Below, one piece after another: positions 23,467 to 34,630 of a stretch of DNA of 64,000 bases. The notes under the pieces are model-generated. The model saw only the letters and a program-made list of their open reading frames with translations. It made no database searches and had not been told where the DNA came from. The position numbers were made by a program, and so were the translations under genes. Position 1 is the stretch's first letter. Each line of letters opens with the position of its first letter. The DNA comes from Mastigamoeba balamuthi (Eukaryota; Evosea; Mastigamoebida; Mastigamoebidae), in the NCBI GenBank assembly GCA_902651635.1, contig CACRSC010000015.1, positions 427,655 to 491,654 of the forward strand, in the 5' to 3' direction.

Positions 23467-24585
23467 TCAGACACGGGCTGCTGGGGTGAACACCTCGATC
23501 TTCAGCTTGTCTCCGTGGCCAGAGTACCCCGTCGCGCCTGCCTGCAGCACGACGATGTCCCTCGCGGGGTTGAATGCCGCGTTGCAGACGTAGCACCTGA
23601 CAACTGCGGGCGCCTGCACTGCCTTCTCCCTCTCCTTCTCTTCCTTCTTATCCCTCACATCCTTCTCCCCCTCCTTTGCATCCTCCTTCTGCTCCGCAGG
23701 GGCCGACTCGCCCTCGGCCTGCGGCTTCTCCTCCTCCTCCTCCTCCTGCCTCTTCTTCTTGCTCTCGAGGGCCACGAGGTCGAGGATGCACTGCTCGCAG
23801 CAGACGTGGCCGCACGTGCGCGGCAGGGCGACCCTGCGGGTGTTGGTGATGGCCCTCAGGCAGATGGGGCACTGGAACCTCGCGCGCTCGCCGCCGCCGC
23901 TGCGCTTGTGGCTCTTGACCTCGCCGCCCTCGGGGGCCTCGGTGAACTGCAGGGCGATAAGGTCCTTGGCGCGCAGCGCGTGGGGCTTGGTCCCCCCGGC
24001 CTCGCCGCCCGGGCACATGGTCCTCTGCGACGGCTTCTCCGCCTTGTCCTTGACTGCGTCCGGGGTCAGCGACGGCTGCACGCGGCCCGCCGCTCGTGAG
24101 GCGCGGATGGCGAGGGGGCGCGGCGACGCACGACCCAGAAGCACCCGAGGCCTGGCTTCTTCTCCGAGCCTGGCGGGCCAGCGGCGTTGATGCCCGAGTC
24201 CATCCGCTTCATCGTCTCGAGGACGGCCTCGTTCTGCTGGTCGCGCGCCCGCTGCTCGTCGGCGAGCTGCTGGGCGTTCTGCGCCTCCCACAGCTCGAGC
24301 TTGCGCTTGCACTCCTTGCGCTGCTCGACGAGCGACTGCAGGACGCACTCCTTGCAGAACAGGTGGCCCTCGCCGCAGCAGACCGCCGGGAGGCCGACAG
24401 CCTGCAGGCACAGGCAGCAGTGGTCGACGTCTTTGAACGATTCCGACGACAGGACCATCTGGGCGGCGGATGAGCGCGGCCGGGTGGGGGGAGGGACGTG
24501 CCTTCTGGGTGCCGTACTGCAGGCGCGACTTCTCGTAGTGAGAGAACACGGGCGCCGAGCAGTTATTCTTCGCGTGCCTCGCCAT
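23467..24585 (-). CDS. NOSIP: NOSIP-like RING/U-box ubiquitin ligase
   Basis: Three exons, 24585-24502, 24458-24132 and 24075-23467, give 339 residues. MARHAKNNCSAPVFSHYEKSR, an RLQYGTQK end, DHCCLCLQAVGLPAVCCGEGH and FWVPSLTPDAVKDKAEKPS follow the NOSIP pattern. A second RING/U-box (CPICLRAITNT, then CGHVCCEQC) and DIVVLQAGATGYSGHGDKL close the protein. A Glu/Lys-rich insert of about 45 residues sits inside the C-terminal U-box. NOSIP is an E3 ligase that also copurifies with spliceosomes. Intron 1 is 43 nt with a GC donor (AAG then GCACG). AGATATCT lies about 65 bp upstream. Confidence 0.93.
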   Translation of the reverse strand: MARHAKNNCSAPVFSHYEKSRLQYGTQKARPSPHPAALIRRPDGPVVGIVQRRRPLLPVPAGCRPPGGLLRRGPPVLQGVRPAVARRAAQGVQAQARAVGGAERPAARRRAAGARPAERGRPRDDEADGLGHQRRWPARLGEEARPRVLLGRASPRPLAIRASRAAGRVQPSLTPDAVKDKAEKPSQRTMCPGGEAGGTKPHALRAKDLIALQFTEAPEGGEVKSHKRSGGGERARFQCPICLRAITNTRRVALPRTCGHVCCEQCILDLVALESKKKRQEEEEEEKPQAEGESAPAEQKEDAKEGEKDVRDKKEEKEREKAVQAPAVVRCYVCNAAFNPARDIVVLQAGATGYSGHGDKLKIEVFTPAARV

Positions 24586-24740
24586 CCGGAAGAGATTTAC
24601 GGATTGAATTTTCTGATTCGTGCATTGTTCGCCGTCATAAGATACCGAGATATCTGCCTGAAAAGGGGACAGTTGATTCAGAAGAATCCCCCGCGTGTGA
24701 TACACTCGCGGATCGGCTCGATCACCTCAATTCTGGACAA

Positions 24741-27317
24741 ATGGAGCCCCCCGGCGCACGCGTGTGCTTCTGTTTACGCGGTCCTGCAGCTCCGCCCGAT
24801 ATGACACGGACTCTAGATATTCCTGTTCCCGCACTGCCTACGGGCATACGACTGGCCGTCAACATTTGGTGTTTCCTCACAGTAGACTGCAAACTCAAGA
24901 TCTCCTCTTCCCTCGTGGTGGTCCACCTCCCGCCGGCTCTCTCTGCGTATGCCGACCCCAGGGGCGTGCTGGACCCTGACAAAGCTCTGGGCGACGACTT
25001 CTTCGAGATTTTGGAGCGCGAGCCCCTCACCGTCGAAATGCTCGACCGAGCTCCGTCTTCGCCGCCTATCTCCTCGCCAGTGCCTGTGCTGAAGCCGCGC
25101 CTTGTTTCGCTTGTCTGGATCGAGATGGAACACTTCTCCAAGTTCACTCGCGAGCACCTGGACCTCTCTCGGATCTCCATTGTAATCGGGGAAAACGACA
25201 GCAGCAAAACAACCGTCCTGCGAGCGATCAACTGCCTCTGTGTTTGCACCGAGAGGCTCCTAACATCCGGCAAGAAGGTACGTCCGCCTCCATTTTCTCT
25301 CGTCTAATGGGTGGACACACCACCCCGCAGACTTTTGGCGTCAACTCTGACACGCTGGCTCCTGGCGAGGGCTTCTTCACGCTGTTCCACAACTTTGACA
25401 TCACGCACCCTTTCGTTCTGAAGGGGGCGTTCCGCACTTCGGTCGAGGGAGTCATCCAGGAGTACACCTTCTCATGCAGTCTTCTCTCCAAGGACGACGA
25501 CGTCCTGAACGTGGAGGCCCGCATGGCAGAGGGCGGGACCGCGCTGGCGTACGAACCCGCAATCCCGATGCCCATCTTCTTGGACCACAACTACAGCGCC
25601 ATCGGCGGTTCGGTCAAGCCGACCCTGACACAGTTCATCTTCGAGAGGTGTCGGTGTGCGGGCAGTCTCCATGGCGCGCTGCCCGGGTTGTGGGCCATGG
25701 TACAATCCCCATCCCCCTTCATACATTCGTTATTCTCTCTTCTGCTTTTGCAGTTCAATGAACGGAGCCGTATGGAAGCCAACAACTGGATCAGAGAGAT
25801 GTTCCCTAAGCATGTTAACCTGACGCTGCACGGATCAAGCACGTGGAAGATGGGTTCGCTGTTTTGTGAATCGCAGATCAAGAATGGTAACACTTCCAAT
25901 GTACCTCTGCAGTCGTGCGGATCAGGTACTTCGTCTCTGCCCCTTCTTGCGACACACCATTATTTCTATCTGTGTATCTGATGTGTTTTTCGAACAGGGT
26001 TCCAGAAGATCGCTGCTCTGGCAATTGCTCTCGAACATTACTGTGAGAGAGACGTGATCCTGATTGTTGACGAGTTCGAGGCATTCGTGTGGCCGCGACT
26101 CCTGCAGCCTCTCATGAGGCAATTCACCATCAGTGGGCCGGGTGGCAACCCGAAACTCAATGTGCAACTCGTAGCGACGACACACTCGGCGGAGTTGATT
26201 GCAAAACTCTCCACGGCTCAGGTGAGTGCGTCCTGTCTTGGTACACTCTGCTGACCAGACATCAAGATTGTGAACCTCATGGGTGGCGTTCCGGCCTTGC
26301 TTCCCCCGCCTTGTTCAGATCTCCAGAACGCTTACGAGATTCTCACTCAGCTCGGTGTCACTTACGAGAGCCTCTTTGGGCGAGCTCCACTCACGCCTCC
26401 TACATGACTCGTTTCTCATTTTGGCTTCACTCAGCAACCTGTCGAGAGCCATCATCGCCAAGTGGCCTACTGTTTTGCTGTTCAAGGGGGCGAGAAGGGA
26501 CAAGGCGGTGCTGTTCTCCCACTTCAGAAAGAAGTTCGGGGAGAGGGATTACCAGCGTCTGGAGACACGCACAACGACAGCCTCTATGTATGGCTTGCCT
26601 TCAGTCGACTCCCTCCTTCAGGTGCAAGCAACGACTGTGAAATATATCGACTGACTTTCATTGCCCAGCTGTCTGCCATTATGACAAAGATGGTCGGAAG
26701 GACCGTTACCCTCATGGTCTTCATCAATCGCGACTACCACTCGGATGAGCTCCTCCAGCAGCTCAACAGCAGGAAGAGCTCGTATAAGGGAATCGTTAAA
26801 TTCCTCTGGCCGACTGTGGTGAACGAAATCGAGAACCTGGCCATTGCAGGCGCCTCGTACCAGTTGCTAGCGGCACACTGCAGGAGAACGAGTAACGAAA
26901 AGACCCCTGTCACGGCTGAGAAGGTGTGTGAGCGAGTCGCCGAGCAGAAGGAGTACACCCTGGAGTGCATGTGGTCCACAGCTCTTCGTGACTGGCGTAT
27001 CACTGCGAGCAAGCTGTCAGAGGGAAAGGTATGCATTGAGGAAGCTGCATGTGTTCATTGACCACTATCTACTACAGTACTCAGCTCAGCCGGAGATGCC
27101 ACGCACGCTGGCCATAGAGTTCAGTCGTACAATTGAGAGCAGGTGGGAGGAGCGCCCTTTGGCTTGGGCCAACATGAAGCAGTTGTCCGGTCTGGAGCTC
27201 GACCTCGATGGGGTCATAAGCTCGAGCGAGTTGAGCACTGCCCCTCCAGAGTCCGAGCACATACTGTTGGCTATGCAGGAAGCACTAAGTCCAGCACGCC
27301 TTCTTAGTACGGTTTGA
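24741..27317 (+). CDS. OLD-like AAA ATPase with TOPRIM-like C-terminal region
   Basis: Exons are read at 24741-25277, 25331-25699, 25754-25925, 25998-26223, about 26269-26350, about 26440-26621, 26669-27028 and 27078-27317. The join near 26350-26440 is unresolved. The Walker A is VIGENDSSKTT, where the usual Gly before Lys is Ser. SCGSGFQKIAALAIAL is a signature-helix equivalent, LIVDEFEAFVWPRLL is Walker B, and ATTHSAEL is the switch His region. The C-terminal part has KWPTVLLFKGARRDKAVL and TLMVFINRDYHSDE, which resemble the EGxxD and DxD-like strands of TOPRIM in OLD nucleases. OLD proteins are mostly bacterial or viral DNA nucleases. The start is uncertain: 24741 or the ATG at 24801. Confidence 0.65.
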
Positions 27318-28170
27318 AGATCATGATAGTTGAGGGCCTCCTGGCATCCATAGAGCTGAAGATGCTGTGCACAGCAAAATTATACAAGGCTTTTACTTTC
27401 GGTGTTTTTCGGGAAAAAAGGAAAAGACGATTTGTGAAGATTATTATGACTCCCCCCAGGCAAGTGCCTGAAAACACACGCACCCGGAAGTACACCTGTT
27501 GGGGAAAAGGTGTCCCAGGCATGCCCTCAATAGAGCCAGGTCTCTTCCAAAAGACCCTGGGAAGGTTTTGGACATGAATATCCCAATGCACTCGGGATCA
27601 ACACAGTAGCCACTTTGAAACTTTGTCAAACTGCAGAAACAGGATATCACCATCACCACCAGCAAAACCACATCATTGACACATGATTACTACGTCAGTA
27701 CAGCGAATGGAAAGTTGTTTATTGCCTTGTTAGATATAGACTCTAGAGCATTTCTTTGAAGATAAAAACTCCCATCAGCTGGAGGAGCAATGAGAATACC
27801 AGATGCTGCACGGCATAGTAGGGGGTATAATAATACTGGTTACTATCGTGATTTGGAATTTCCTTCGATAGACGACAGTTTCCAGTGCACACAGATCTCC
27901 ATTTCTGGTGGTATTTAAAACACTACCAGTGGATAGATATGAACATGTGGTAGAGATCATTTACAACCAGCAGCCCTTATGTTCTCATAGCATACATAAA
28001 AATTAAAAGTAACATAACAAAATATTCAACATATGCAATCACGAACACATGAAAATGAACCTCGAAAATCACAGATTACGATACAAATCGGAAAACAACA
28101 AATGGAAAACAAATTGTATTACCCTTCAAATTGTAAAAACTCCTTAAAGTACAGGCTGTAAAGGAAAATA

Positions 28171-28253
28171 GTCTGAGGATACCATTTCATATAAGTCGAA
28201 TGAATTGGCCGAAGGTCAATTCAGAAGACTTTGATGAAATGGCATCCTCAGAC
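28171..28253. repeat. Long nested hairpin
   Basis: GTCTGAGGAT at 28171 pairs with ATCCTCAGAC ending at 28253, and CCATTTCAT pairs with ATGAAATGG just inside. AGTC pairs with GACT, and TGAATTG pairs with CAATTCA around a nine-base loop (GCCGAAGGT). The 83-nt stem has only small internal bulges. It could be a structured RNA, a foldback element or a replication/recombination hairpin. No promoter or poly-T terminator is evident next to it. Confidence 0.7.
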
Positions 28254-28599
28254 GCAATTGCAGCGTGAGCCATAGCACTTGGTTGGCGATTTTATAACTA
28301 TTAATTGAGGAAGCCTTGATTATTATCGAGTAAATACTCAAGATGGTGCCAGATAGCGATGATTGTGATGTCAATAGAACTGCTTGCATGATGGGAATAC
28401 GGGGACATGTTATGCGCGTACCAGATCAATCAGTTTCCACCTTCTCGACTTCGTTTTTGCTGTAAAAATGCAAAAGTTGAAAATTCTTAAGACTCAGTGA
28501 TTTTTGAATATATGATTCTGATCATTGATTATCAGTGTGTCAATTATCTTTGACGCTTCTTACAGCCCTCATACCCTTAAAGGCCATTATCTCTCTGGC

Positions 28600-28960
28600 C
28601 TTCAAGTATGTGCTCCTGATTTTCTCACTTGTTCCTCACTGACTCAATCAAGATGAGTGACATTGTCTTCTCTCTGTAGGCCATATCAGTGGCCTGTAAG
28701 GGAATTACAGGCATGTCATTTAACAAGTACTTTGCCACCCTTAATGCATCCTTCCTCGAGGTCATCTGTCTTGTTCACATAAATGTGCCCACTGATCTCT
28801 TATTTGTGCAAGGTTTTAAATTCATGTAGGACTTTCCAAAGATGCTGACAAATAATTCAGAGTCTGACCCATTCAGTCTTACCACAACAGAGAAGATGAG
28901 CTCACAGTAGGAAAAAGCACATTCAATTTAAGGAAATTGAAAAACAAAGACAGCACACCT
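28600..28960 (-). pseudogene. Unidentified decayed coding sequence
   Basis: On the minus strand, short overlapping frames read as ordinary protein, for example FVSIFGKSYMNLKP, HIYVNKTDDLEEG, and a 48-residue end that includes DMAYREKTMSLILIE. No intact frame exists. The composition is AT-rich, unlike the host genes. The origin is unknown. Confidence 0.35.
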
Positions 28961-29339
28961 CTGGATGTCTATGTAATGTCATCAATGACATAAACAGTAA
29001 AAGACTTTTGTTATTGTATATTATTCAAGAGGGTACGATAGTAGTAAATCCCCCTTTTTTCCTCTATCACGCCGAGCCCCATATGGCTAGGACAGATTTA
29101 TCATAACTCTCACATACAAGGGTGTGTGGAAACTCGGGTGCTTTTGCGGACTTCACTCTTAAAAACAGCCAAATTATTCGGTGTATTGATCACTAAGCAC
29201 AGCAACAGACGACTTACGCTGTAGGATGCGGAAATGGGTTCGATATGAGAGGGCTAAGTCACGATTTCCGGGATATTTTGTCTATCACAAAATATCTGGG
29301 ATTGCGTCATTACCCTCACTCGACGCGGATCCGTCTCAG

Positions 29340-30379
29340 ATGGTGAGCACCCCCGCCCGTCTCCGTCCTGGGGGGCTGCGTCTCACCGGGCGTGCAGATC
29401 AGGCGCGTCACTCGTCTGCGGAGGGAGTACCTCTACCGCAAGAGCCTCGAGGGCAAGGAGCGCGAGCGCTATGAGAAGAAGCGTCTGATCCGCAAGGCCC
29501 TCGCAGGTGCGCCGCACTCCCCCGCCCCGGCCGTGCTGACAGGGCGCGCGCAGAGGGCAAGCCGGTCCCCTCGGAGCTGAGAGACGAGCGGGCGGAGCTG
29601 GAGCTGGAGATCATGCACGAGGACCAGACGACCGCGGGGCCGCCGCCCGACGTCAGCTTCGACAGCGAGTACGCGCGCGCGGGTATCCAGGACCCCAAGA
29701 TCTTCATCACGACGTCGCGCGACCCCTCCTCGCGCCTCATCCAGTTCGCCAAGGTGTGTGCCGCCCCCCCCGCTCCAGCCTGCGCGGTTGCTGACTGGGC
29801 GTGGGTCCGCAGGAGCTGCGACTGCTGGTGCCCAACGCGCAGAAGCTGAACAGGGGAAAGCACATGATCCCCGAGCTGGTGGACGCCTGCCGCACGAACG
29901 AGGCTAGCGACCTCATCATCGTGCACGAGCACCGTGGCCAGCCCGACGGGCTGATCGTGACGCACCTGCCGTTCGGGCCCACGATCTACTTTGGGCTGTT
30001 CAACTGCGTGCTGCGCCACGACGTCGAGGAGAAGAAGACGATCCCGCAGGCCTACCCCCACCTCGTGTTCCACGGCTTCGACACGAAGCTGGGCAGCCGC
30101 GTCATGGCCACGCTCAAGTACCTGTTCCCGGTCCCCAAGGAGGACTCGAAGCGCGTGGTCACCTTTGCAAACCAGGGCGACTTCATCAGCGTGCGGCACC
30201 ACGTCTACAAGCGCGCCGAGGGGGGCAAGAGCAAGGCCATCGAGCTCGAGGAGCTGGGCCCGCGCTTTGAGCTGCGCCCGTACCAGATCCGCCTCGGGAC
30301 GCTGGAGAACGACGCGGCCGAGAACGAGTGGTCTCTGACCCCGTACGTCAACTCGGCAAAGCGCCGTCGCCTCCTGTGA
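29340..30379 (+). CDS. IMP4: U3 snoRNP protein IMP4 (Brix domain)
   Basis: Four exons give 292 residues, against 291 in human: 29340-29342, 29398-29506, 29554-29753 and 29813-30379. Exon 1 contributes only the ATG, followed at once by the donor GTGAGC. Exon 2 then opens with IRRVTRLRREYLYRKSLEG. The Brix domain runs from KIFITTSRDPSSRL through AQKLNRGKHMIPELVDAC, TIYFGLFNCVLRHD, HLVFHGFDTKLGSRV and VTFANQGDFISVRHH to FELRPYQIRLGTLE. IMP4 binds U3 snoRNA with IMP3 and MPP10 during 18S rRNA maturation in the nucleolus. Splitting the start codon from the rest makes correct splicing essential for any product. An AATATCTGGG motif lies about 50 bp upstream. Confidence 0.95.
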
Positions 30380-30683
30380 CGCATCGGCGCGGTCACCAGC
30401 AGAATCAAAAGTCCTGTTTTTGCTTCACCGGCATGCTGTGGTGTGCCCTCGTTCTACGGGTGCGAGAGAGCAGTTGCTTCAGGCGGCGCGCAAAAAAGCT
30501 TGCAGTTGCAGTTGAATTGCCGCCGACGCTCGGCCAGGCAACTCTCGTTTTCGAGACCGGAAGGCTCCGATCCAAGCGTCGTGCATGAATAAAAGCACGA
30601 AAACAGAAACCCCTCCTTGGGTGCCAAATATGACGCCTTCCGTGAGCCACAACATACATTGATTTACTCCTGGGTTCAGGGAT

Positions 30684-32084
30684 TCATGGATGGGGGCCCT
30701 TGGGTTTGGTCGCCATCTCTTTGTCGATCTGCCTCAGTACATCGTCTAGTAGCCACTCTCTGTGGATGCTCCCGATACTCCTTTCACCCGGTTGGCACTG
30801 ACTGCACAGCAGGTCATCGGGTTCCTCGGGTGCTGGTGCCACGGATGAGGATTTCCCCTGCGAGCTTTCAGGACTGCTGTCTGGGTCTCCTGCAGCAGCC
30901 CTCACGCACGGTAGCTCCCCCGTTGTCACCCTTCGCTTCTTATCCGTGGGTCGCGGTAACTCCTGGTCTGCTCGCGTCCACGTGTCGCTGTGCCGCCTCT
31001 TGATTGCCTGCGGGTCACCTGTCTGGCAGCACAGCTTCTGCAAGTCGTCAAGAGCTGCCGGGTCGCAGTCGGTCAGGGGCCACAGCTCTCTTGGCCTCAC
31101 GGCCTTCACGAACTCCCTCAGCTCCGACAGCGACGAGTGGCCCGAGTACATCACGTGCCAGACACCGTCCGGCGCCAGCCACGGCCTCGGCGCGTACGTC
31201 CTAAAGTCCCCCAGCCGCCCGAACCGGAACCACTGCACGCTCGCGGCGATGACCAGCGGCCCGTCCTGCCCCGGGGCGTCCGCGAGCTCGCCCGGCACGC
31301 GCTCGACGAGTCGGAACCTCGACACCGCCTCGTCCGTCGTCAGCGACGGCGCGAGGTCCGGCTCGGCAGCGACGAGCCGCCTGTACTTCCCCTCGGACAC
31401 GACGACGGGGCACTGCCAGCGCCTCGACACGGCCAGCGCCAGCTCCTCTGCCCCCAGGGGCTGGCAGACGATCACCACGCGCCTGCCCTCGGGCGCCCTA
31501 CGCTCGATGAGCTCGACGACGCTCCGCGCGGCCTCGGACTTGAGCGGGATGTCCTCGCACTGCGCGTGGCAGAACGTCGTGTCGAGCACCGCGGCGTCGA
31601 CGGCGCCCCGCAGCGCGGCGGCCAGCGCGTCGGCGAGCCCCGGGCACCACCTGAAGTCGCCCGTGTGCAGGTAGCGCCTGCCCGCGCACTCGAGGAGCAG
31701 CATCGCGCTGCCGGGGCAGTGGTTGGCGGGCACCAGCGTCGCCGTGGCCAGCAGCGGCGCCGGGTCCGCGGGCGACGCGCGCAGCGCCAGGCAGTGCGGC
31801 CGGCACATGTCCAGGGGCACCGCGCAGCGCGCGAGGGCCGAGGAGGCGCCGAAGCGGTCGGCGAGGAGCGAGCGCGTGGCGGGGGAGCAGTGCAGGGGCC
31901 CCCGCGACCACGAGGGCGCCAGGCCCGCCAGGTGGTCCGCGTGGCAGTGCGTCAGGAAGTACGCCCGCGCGGGGGCGCTGAACGTGTCGACGCAGACCCC
32001 GAGGTCGTCGAACACGCCGCTGAACGGGCTGCCGCGCGGTCTCGACATTGCCGAGGTACGAAGAGCGAATCTGCAGAGATTCAT
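30684..32084 (-). CDS. SNM1/DCLRE1-type beta-lactamase/beta-CASP nuclease
   Basis: One exon of 466 residues, or 454 if the ATG at 32048 is used. The second start lies just before VFDDLGVCVDTF and fits the family better. Metal-binding motifs are THCHADHL (motif 2), PANHCPGSAM (motif 3) and HTGDFRW (motif 4). The beta-CASP part has VIVCQPLGAEELALAV and ends with YSGHSSLSELREFV, where the second His is the beta-CASP motif C equivalent. Family members (SNM1A, Apollo, Artemis) are 5' exonucleases or hairpin-opening endonucleases in crosslink and end-joining repair. The last 120 residues are hydrophilic and not conserved. Which of the three this equals cannot be told by eye. Confidence 0.87.
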   Translation of the reverse strand: MNLCRFALRTSAMSRPRGSPFSGVFDDLGVCVDTFSAPARAYFLTHCHADHLAGLAPSWSRGPLHCSPATRSLLADRFGASSALARCAVPLDMCRPHCLALRASPADPAPLLATATLVPANHCPGSAMLLLECAGRRYLHTGDFRWCPGLADALAAALRGAVDAAVLDTTFCHAQCEDIPLKSEAARSVVELIERRAPEGRRVVIVCQPLGAEELALAVSRRWQCPVVVSEGKYRRLVAAEPDLAPSLTTDEAVSRFRLVERVPGELADAPGQDGPLVIAASVQWFRFGRLGDFRTYAPRPWLAPDGVWHVMYSGHSSLSELREFVKAVRPRELWPLTDCDPAALDDLQKLCCQTGDPQAIKRRHSDTWTRADQELPRPTDKKRRVTTGELPCVRAAAGDPDSSPESSQGKSSSVAPAPEEPDDLLCSQCQPGERSIGSIHREWLLDDVLRQIDKEMATKPKGPHP

Positions 32085-32646
32085 GAGGGAAAACGAGAAT
32101 CAACAATCTTGCATATCCCCTGAAATCAGATCGCCCTGGACGCGGTTGAACGAGCACTCGTGTCCCGAATAGCCAGTGGCCTGGCTTGGCAGACGAGCTA
32201 GAACACTGTTTGGCTCGCTCTGTGGTGCATGTCGGACCTCACTCGCACGCAGTGCACCTGGCGGTGGAATGCGCCCCATTTTTCTTTTGTTTTTGTGCCC
32301 CAGTTTGTCCTGTAAAAGCGTGTGCTTTTTTGCGTTCCCACGATGCCTGATAACGTTCTATCTCGGGTGGGTTTCCCGCCAATATCCCTCCGAGCTTCGT
32401 CTTTGCGCCCACTCACGAACTGAGCCGTCAGCTCAATCCCGCAGTCAAAGGGAGAAAAGGCACGGGGCGGTTGTAAAGCGGAAAAATCCGATGACGCGGT
32501 TGATCTGATCTGCACCAATACCTCGGAGATGATACAGTAGGACAGCAGGAAAGATGAGAAGGAAGAGGGGAAAGCAATCCGAACACGGCATCGCTGCTGT
32601 CGTTGCAACCTCTGACACTTTTTATCTTACTCAGTACCGGTAAAAA
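32085..32646. other. Intergenic stretch between divergent genes
   Basis: The 562 bp separating the SNM1-type and MINPP-like starts show no convincing frame, RNA gene or repeat. Promoters for both genes must lie here. Confidence 0.6.
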
Positions 32647-34043
32647 ATGACAGCCCTGCTCCTCTTCGCGATTGCCGCCAGCTCTGCCCTGGGCTCGGAC
32701 CTCTCGGCACACTTTGGAACTGCTCGCCCCTACGTTTACAATGGAGGCAGACCCTCGAACCCGCTGCCCGGCTGTGCTGTGTCCGGCGTCTACTACGTGT
32801 CCCGCCACGGGTCTCGCTACCCGACGGCAGGCAAGATCAAGAAGGAGTACGAGCTGGCTCAGTTCGTACAGAACTACTACGTCAAGTGGGACTTCAGTTG
32901 GATGTGGGAGTGGACCCCCAGGTTCACCGAGGAGCAAGAGGGAATGCTCTCGGAGACAGGGGCGAGGGACCTCTACGCCATCGGCGCCCGCTTTGGCGAC
33001 AACTACAGGCCGCTGCTCACCCCCTTCAGCCCGAATATGGTTCACACGCAGTGCACTTGAGTGCGTCTCGTCTCCTTTGTTTTGTGCCTGTTTTTGTCCT
33101 CCGTTTTTCTTCCATTTTTGTTGTTCACAACCGACACCGTTGTTCTCGGGTCTTGCAGGTGCCCAGGACTGCCCAGACGGCGGCAGCATTCACGATGGGT
33201 GCTGTGGGCAACGCGCTCGAGTGGCTTTTGAGGCCGTGGGTCGCGGTCAGCGAGAGCAAGACCGTGGACAAGGAGCTGAGGTTCTTCAACGCGTGCCACA
33301 ACTACCTGACCAGCGTCGACAAGAACAAGAGTGCCACGATCGAGTCGGCGACGTACGAGAGGGCCGTCGTCCCGGGCATCGCCAGGAAGATCGAGAGGCT
33401 CACGGGCCTGCCCGCGGACGCCCTGGTCGCCCAGGGCATGGTGAAGAAGATGTGGGACACATATTGCTTCGAGCAGACAGTGCTCGGAAGGGACCGCTGG
33501 TGCTCTGTCTTCGACAAGGAGGACGCCAGGCACATGGAGTTCGTCGAGGACCTCGACAAGTACTACACGTCGGGCTACGGCATCCCCGTCTCGTACAAGA
33601 TCGCCGCGCCTCTGGTCCAGAACATTTTCAAGTACGTCGACGACGTCGTGGCGGAGACCGCGGGCACGCCGAAGGCCAAGCTCATGTTCGCGCACGCCGA
33701 GACGATGCTGCCGCTCAAGGCGCTGCTCGGCATGCACAAGGACGCACAGCCCCTCACGGCCTCGTGGACCGAGGAGCAGAGGAACGCGAGGCACTGGCGC
33801 ACGTCGACTATCTCTACTATGGCGACGAACCTGGCGTTTGTCGTCGCCAAGTGCGAGTCGGGCGTCCACCAGGTCCAGCTCATCGAGAGCGAGACCCTGG
33901 TCAATTTCCCCGGCGTGCTGGGATGCGAGGATAACTGGTGCCCCATCCCCGCGGTTCGCGCCTCCTACGCGGACGTCCTCCAGTCCAACTTCAAGCACAT
34001 GTGCTCCTCGTGCGTTCCCTTGAATTCGCCAGCGGGCCACTGA
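32647..34043 (+). CDS. MINPP1: Secreted multiple inositol polyphosphate phosphatase
   Basis: Two exons, 32647-33050 and 33167-34043, give 426 residues. Residues 1-17 are a signal peptide. The histidine-acid-phosphatase signature is YYVSRHGSRYPT with its RHG nucleophile. The proton donor is in MFAHAETMLPL (HAE). A run of short matches across the second exon (VDKELRFFNACHNYL, WCSVFDKEDARHMEFVEDL, PLTASWTEEQRN) follows animal MINPP1. The enzyme dephosphorylates InsP6 and lower inositol phosphates in the secretory pathway or outside the cell. The donor GTGCAC at 33051 and an acceptor at 33166 restore the family's TAQTAAAF. No KDEL-type retention signal is seen at the C-terminus. Confidence 0.9.
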
Positions 34044-34630
34044 CAACTATGTTGCGTCCAGTGCCTGAATTGCATTTGGGGGAGCCACAACGAGCCGATG
34101 CCCGGTTTGAATTCGGACCCGACCGAATTACAATCAATTAATAAATTGGGTGGACAAAAATAGCCACGCTGGTTCACTTTGCGTCGCCTGTGCTGCCCCC
34201 TCCTACAATTGTCTCGCTTATCCTCGTTCCCCACCACTCGCACGCTGGCGGGACGCGATGCCCTGGGCGGTTCGCCGCACCCACAGCCACCCGAATTGCA
34301 TTATTACCAACCTGGTTCTCTAACTTGTCCCCGAATGGTTCTCATAAACGATTCTGTGAACGTTTCGTCTTTTTCCTGCACGCATGCCGCTGCTCCACGG
34401 AGAATCGAGCGCCAATCAGCAACGCCGCACGCTCCTCCTCTGCGCGGACCGCCCACGCGCGGGGCGAATTGTACGGAGACGGAGCGCCCTTTGGTTATCG
34501 GAAAGCCCTTTTCCGTTAAGAGATAGACCCGGAGATCATTTGTGCACTTTTCCAGTGGAAACTAATCCAACCACCATTTGCACAAGAAGCCTCAGTGGTA
34601 CTCATACACAGAGTGAGACCCCAGCAGCAG
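34044..34630. other. Intergenic stretch
   Basis: About 590 bp downstream of the MINPP gene. Short frames exist, but none has codon use like the neighbours. An AT-rich patch (AATCAATTAATAAATT, about 34131-34146) follows the stop and may hold the polyadenylation region. Nothing else is identified. Confidence 0.5.

Larger units (their letters stand above)
27318..29215. other. AT-rich island without intact genes
   Basis: About 1.9 kb, markedly AT-rich from about 27600 onward, stands out between GC-rich genes. It has no long open frame, contains the hairpin at 28171-28253 and shows weak decayed coding signal near 28600-28960. It could be an old insertion or a heterochromatic patch. No terminal repeats are seen at its edges. 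Confidence 0.7.
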
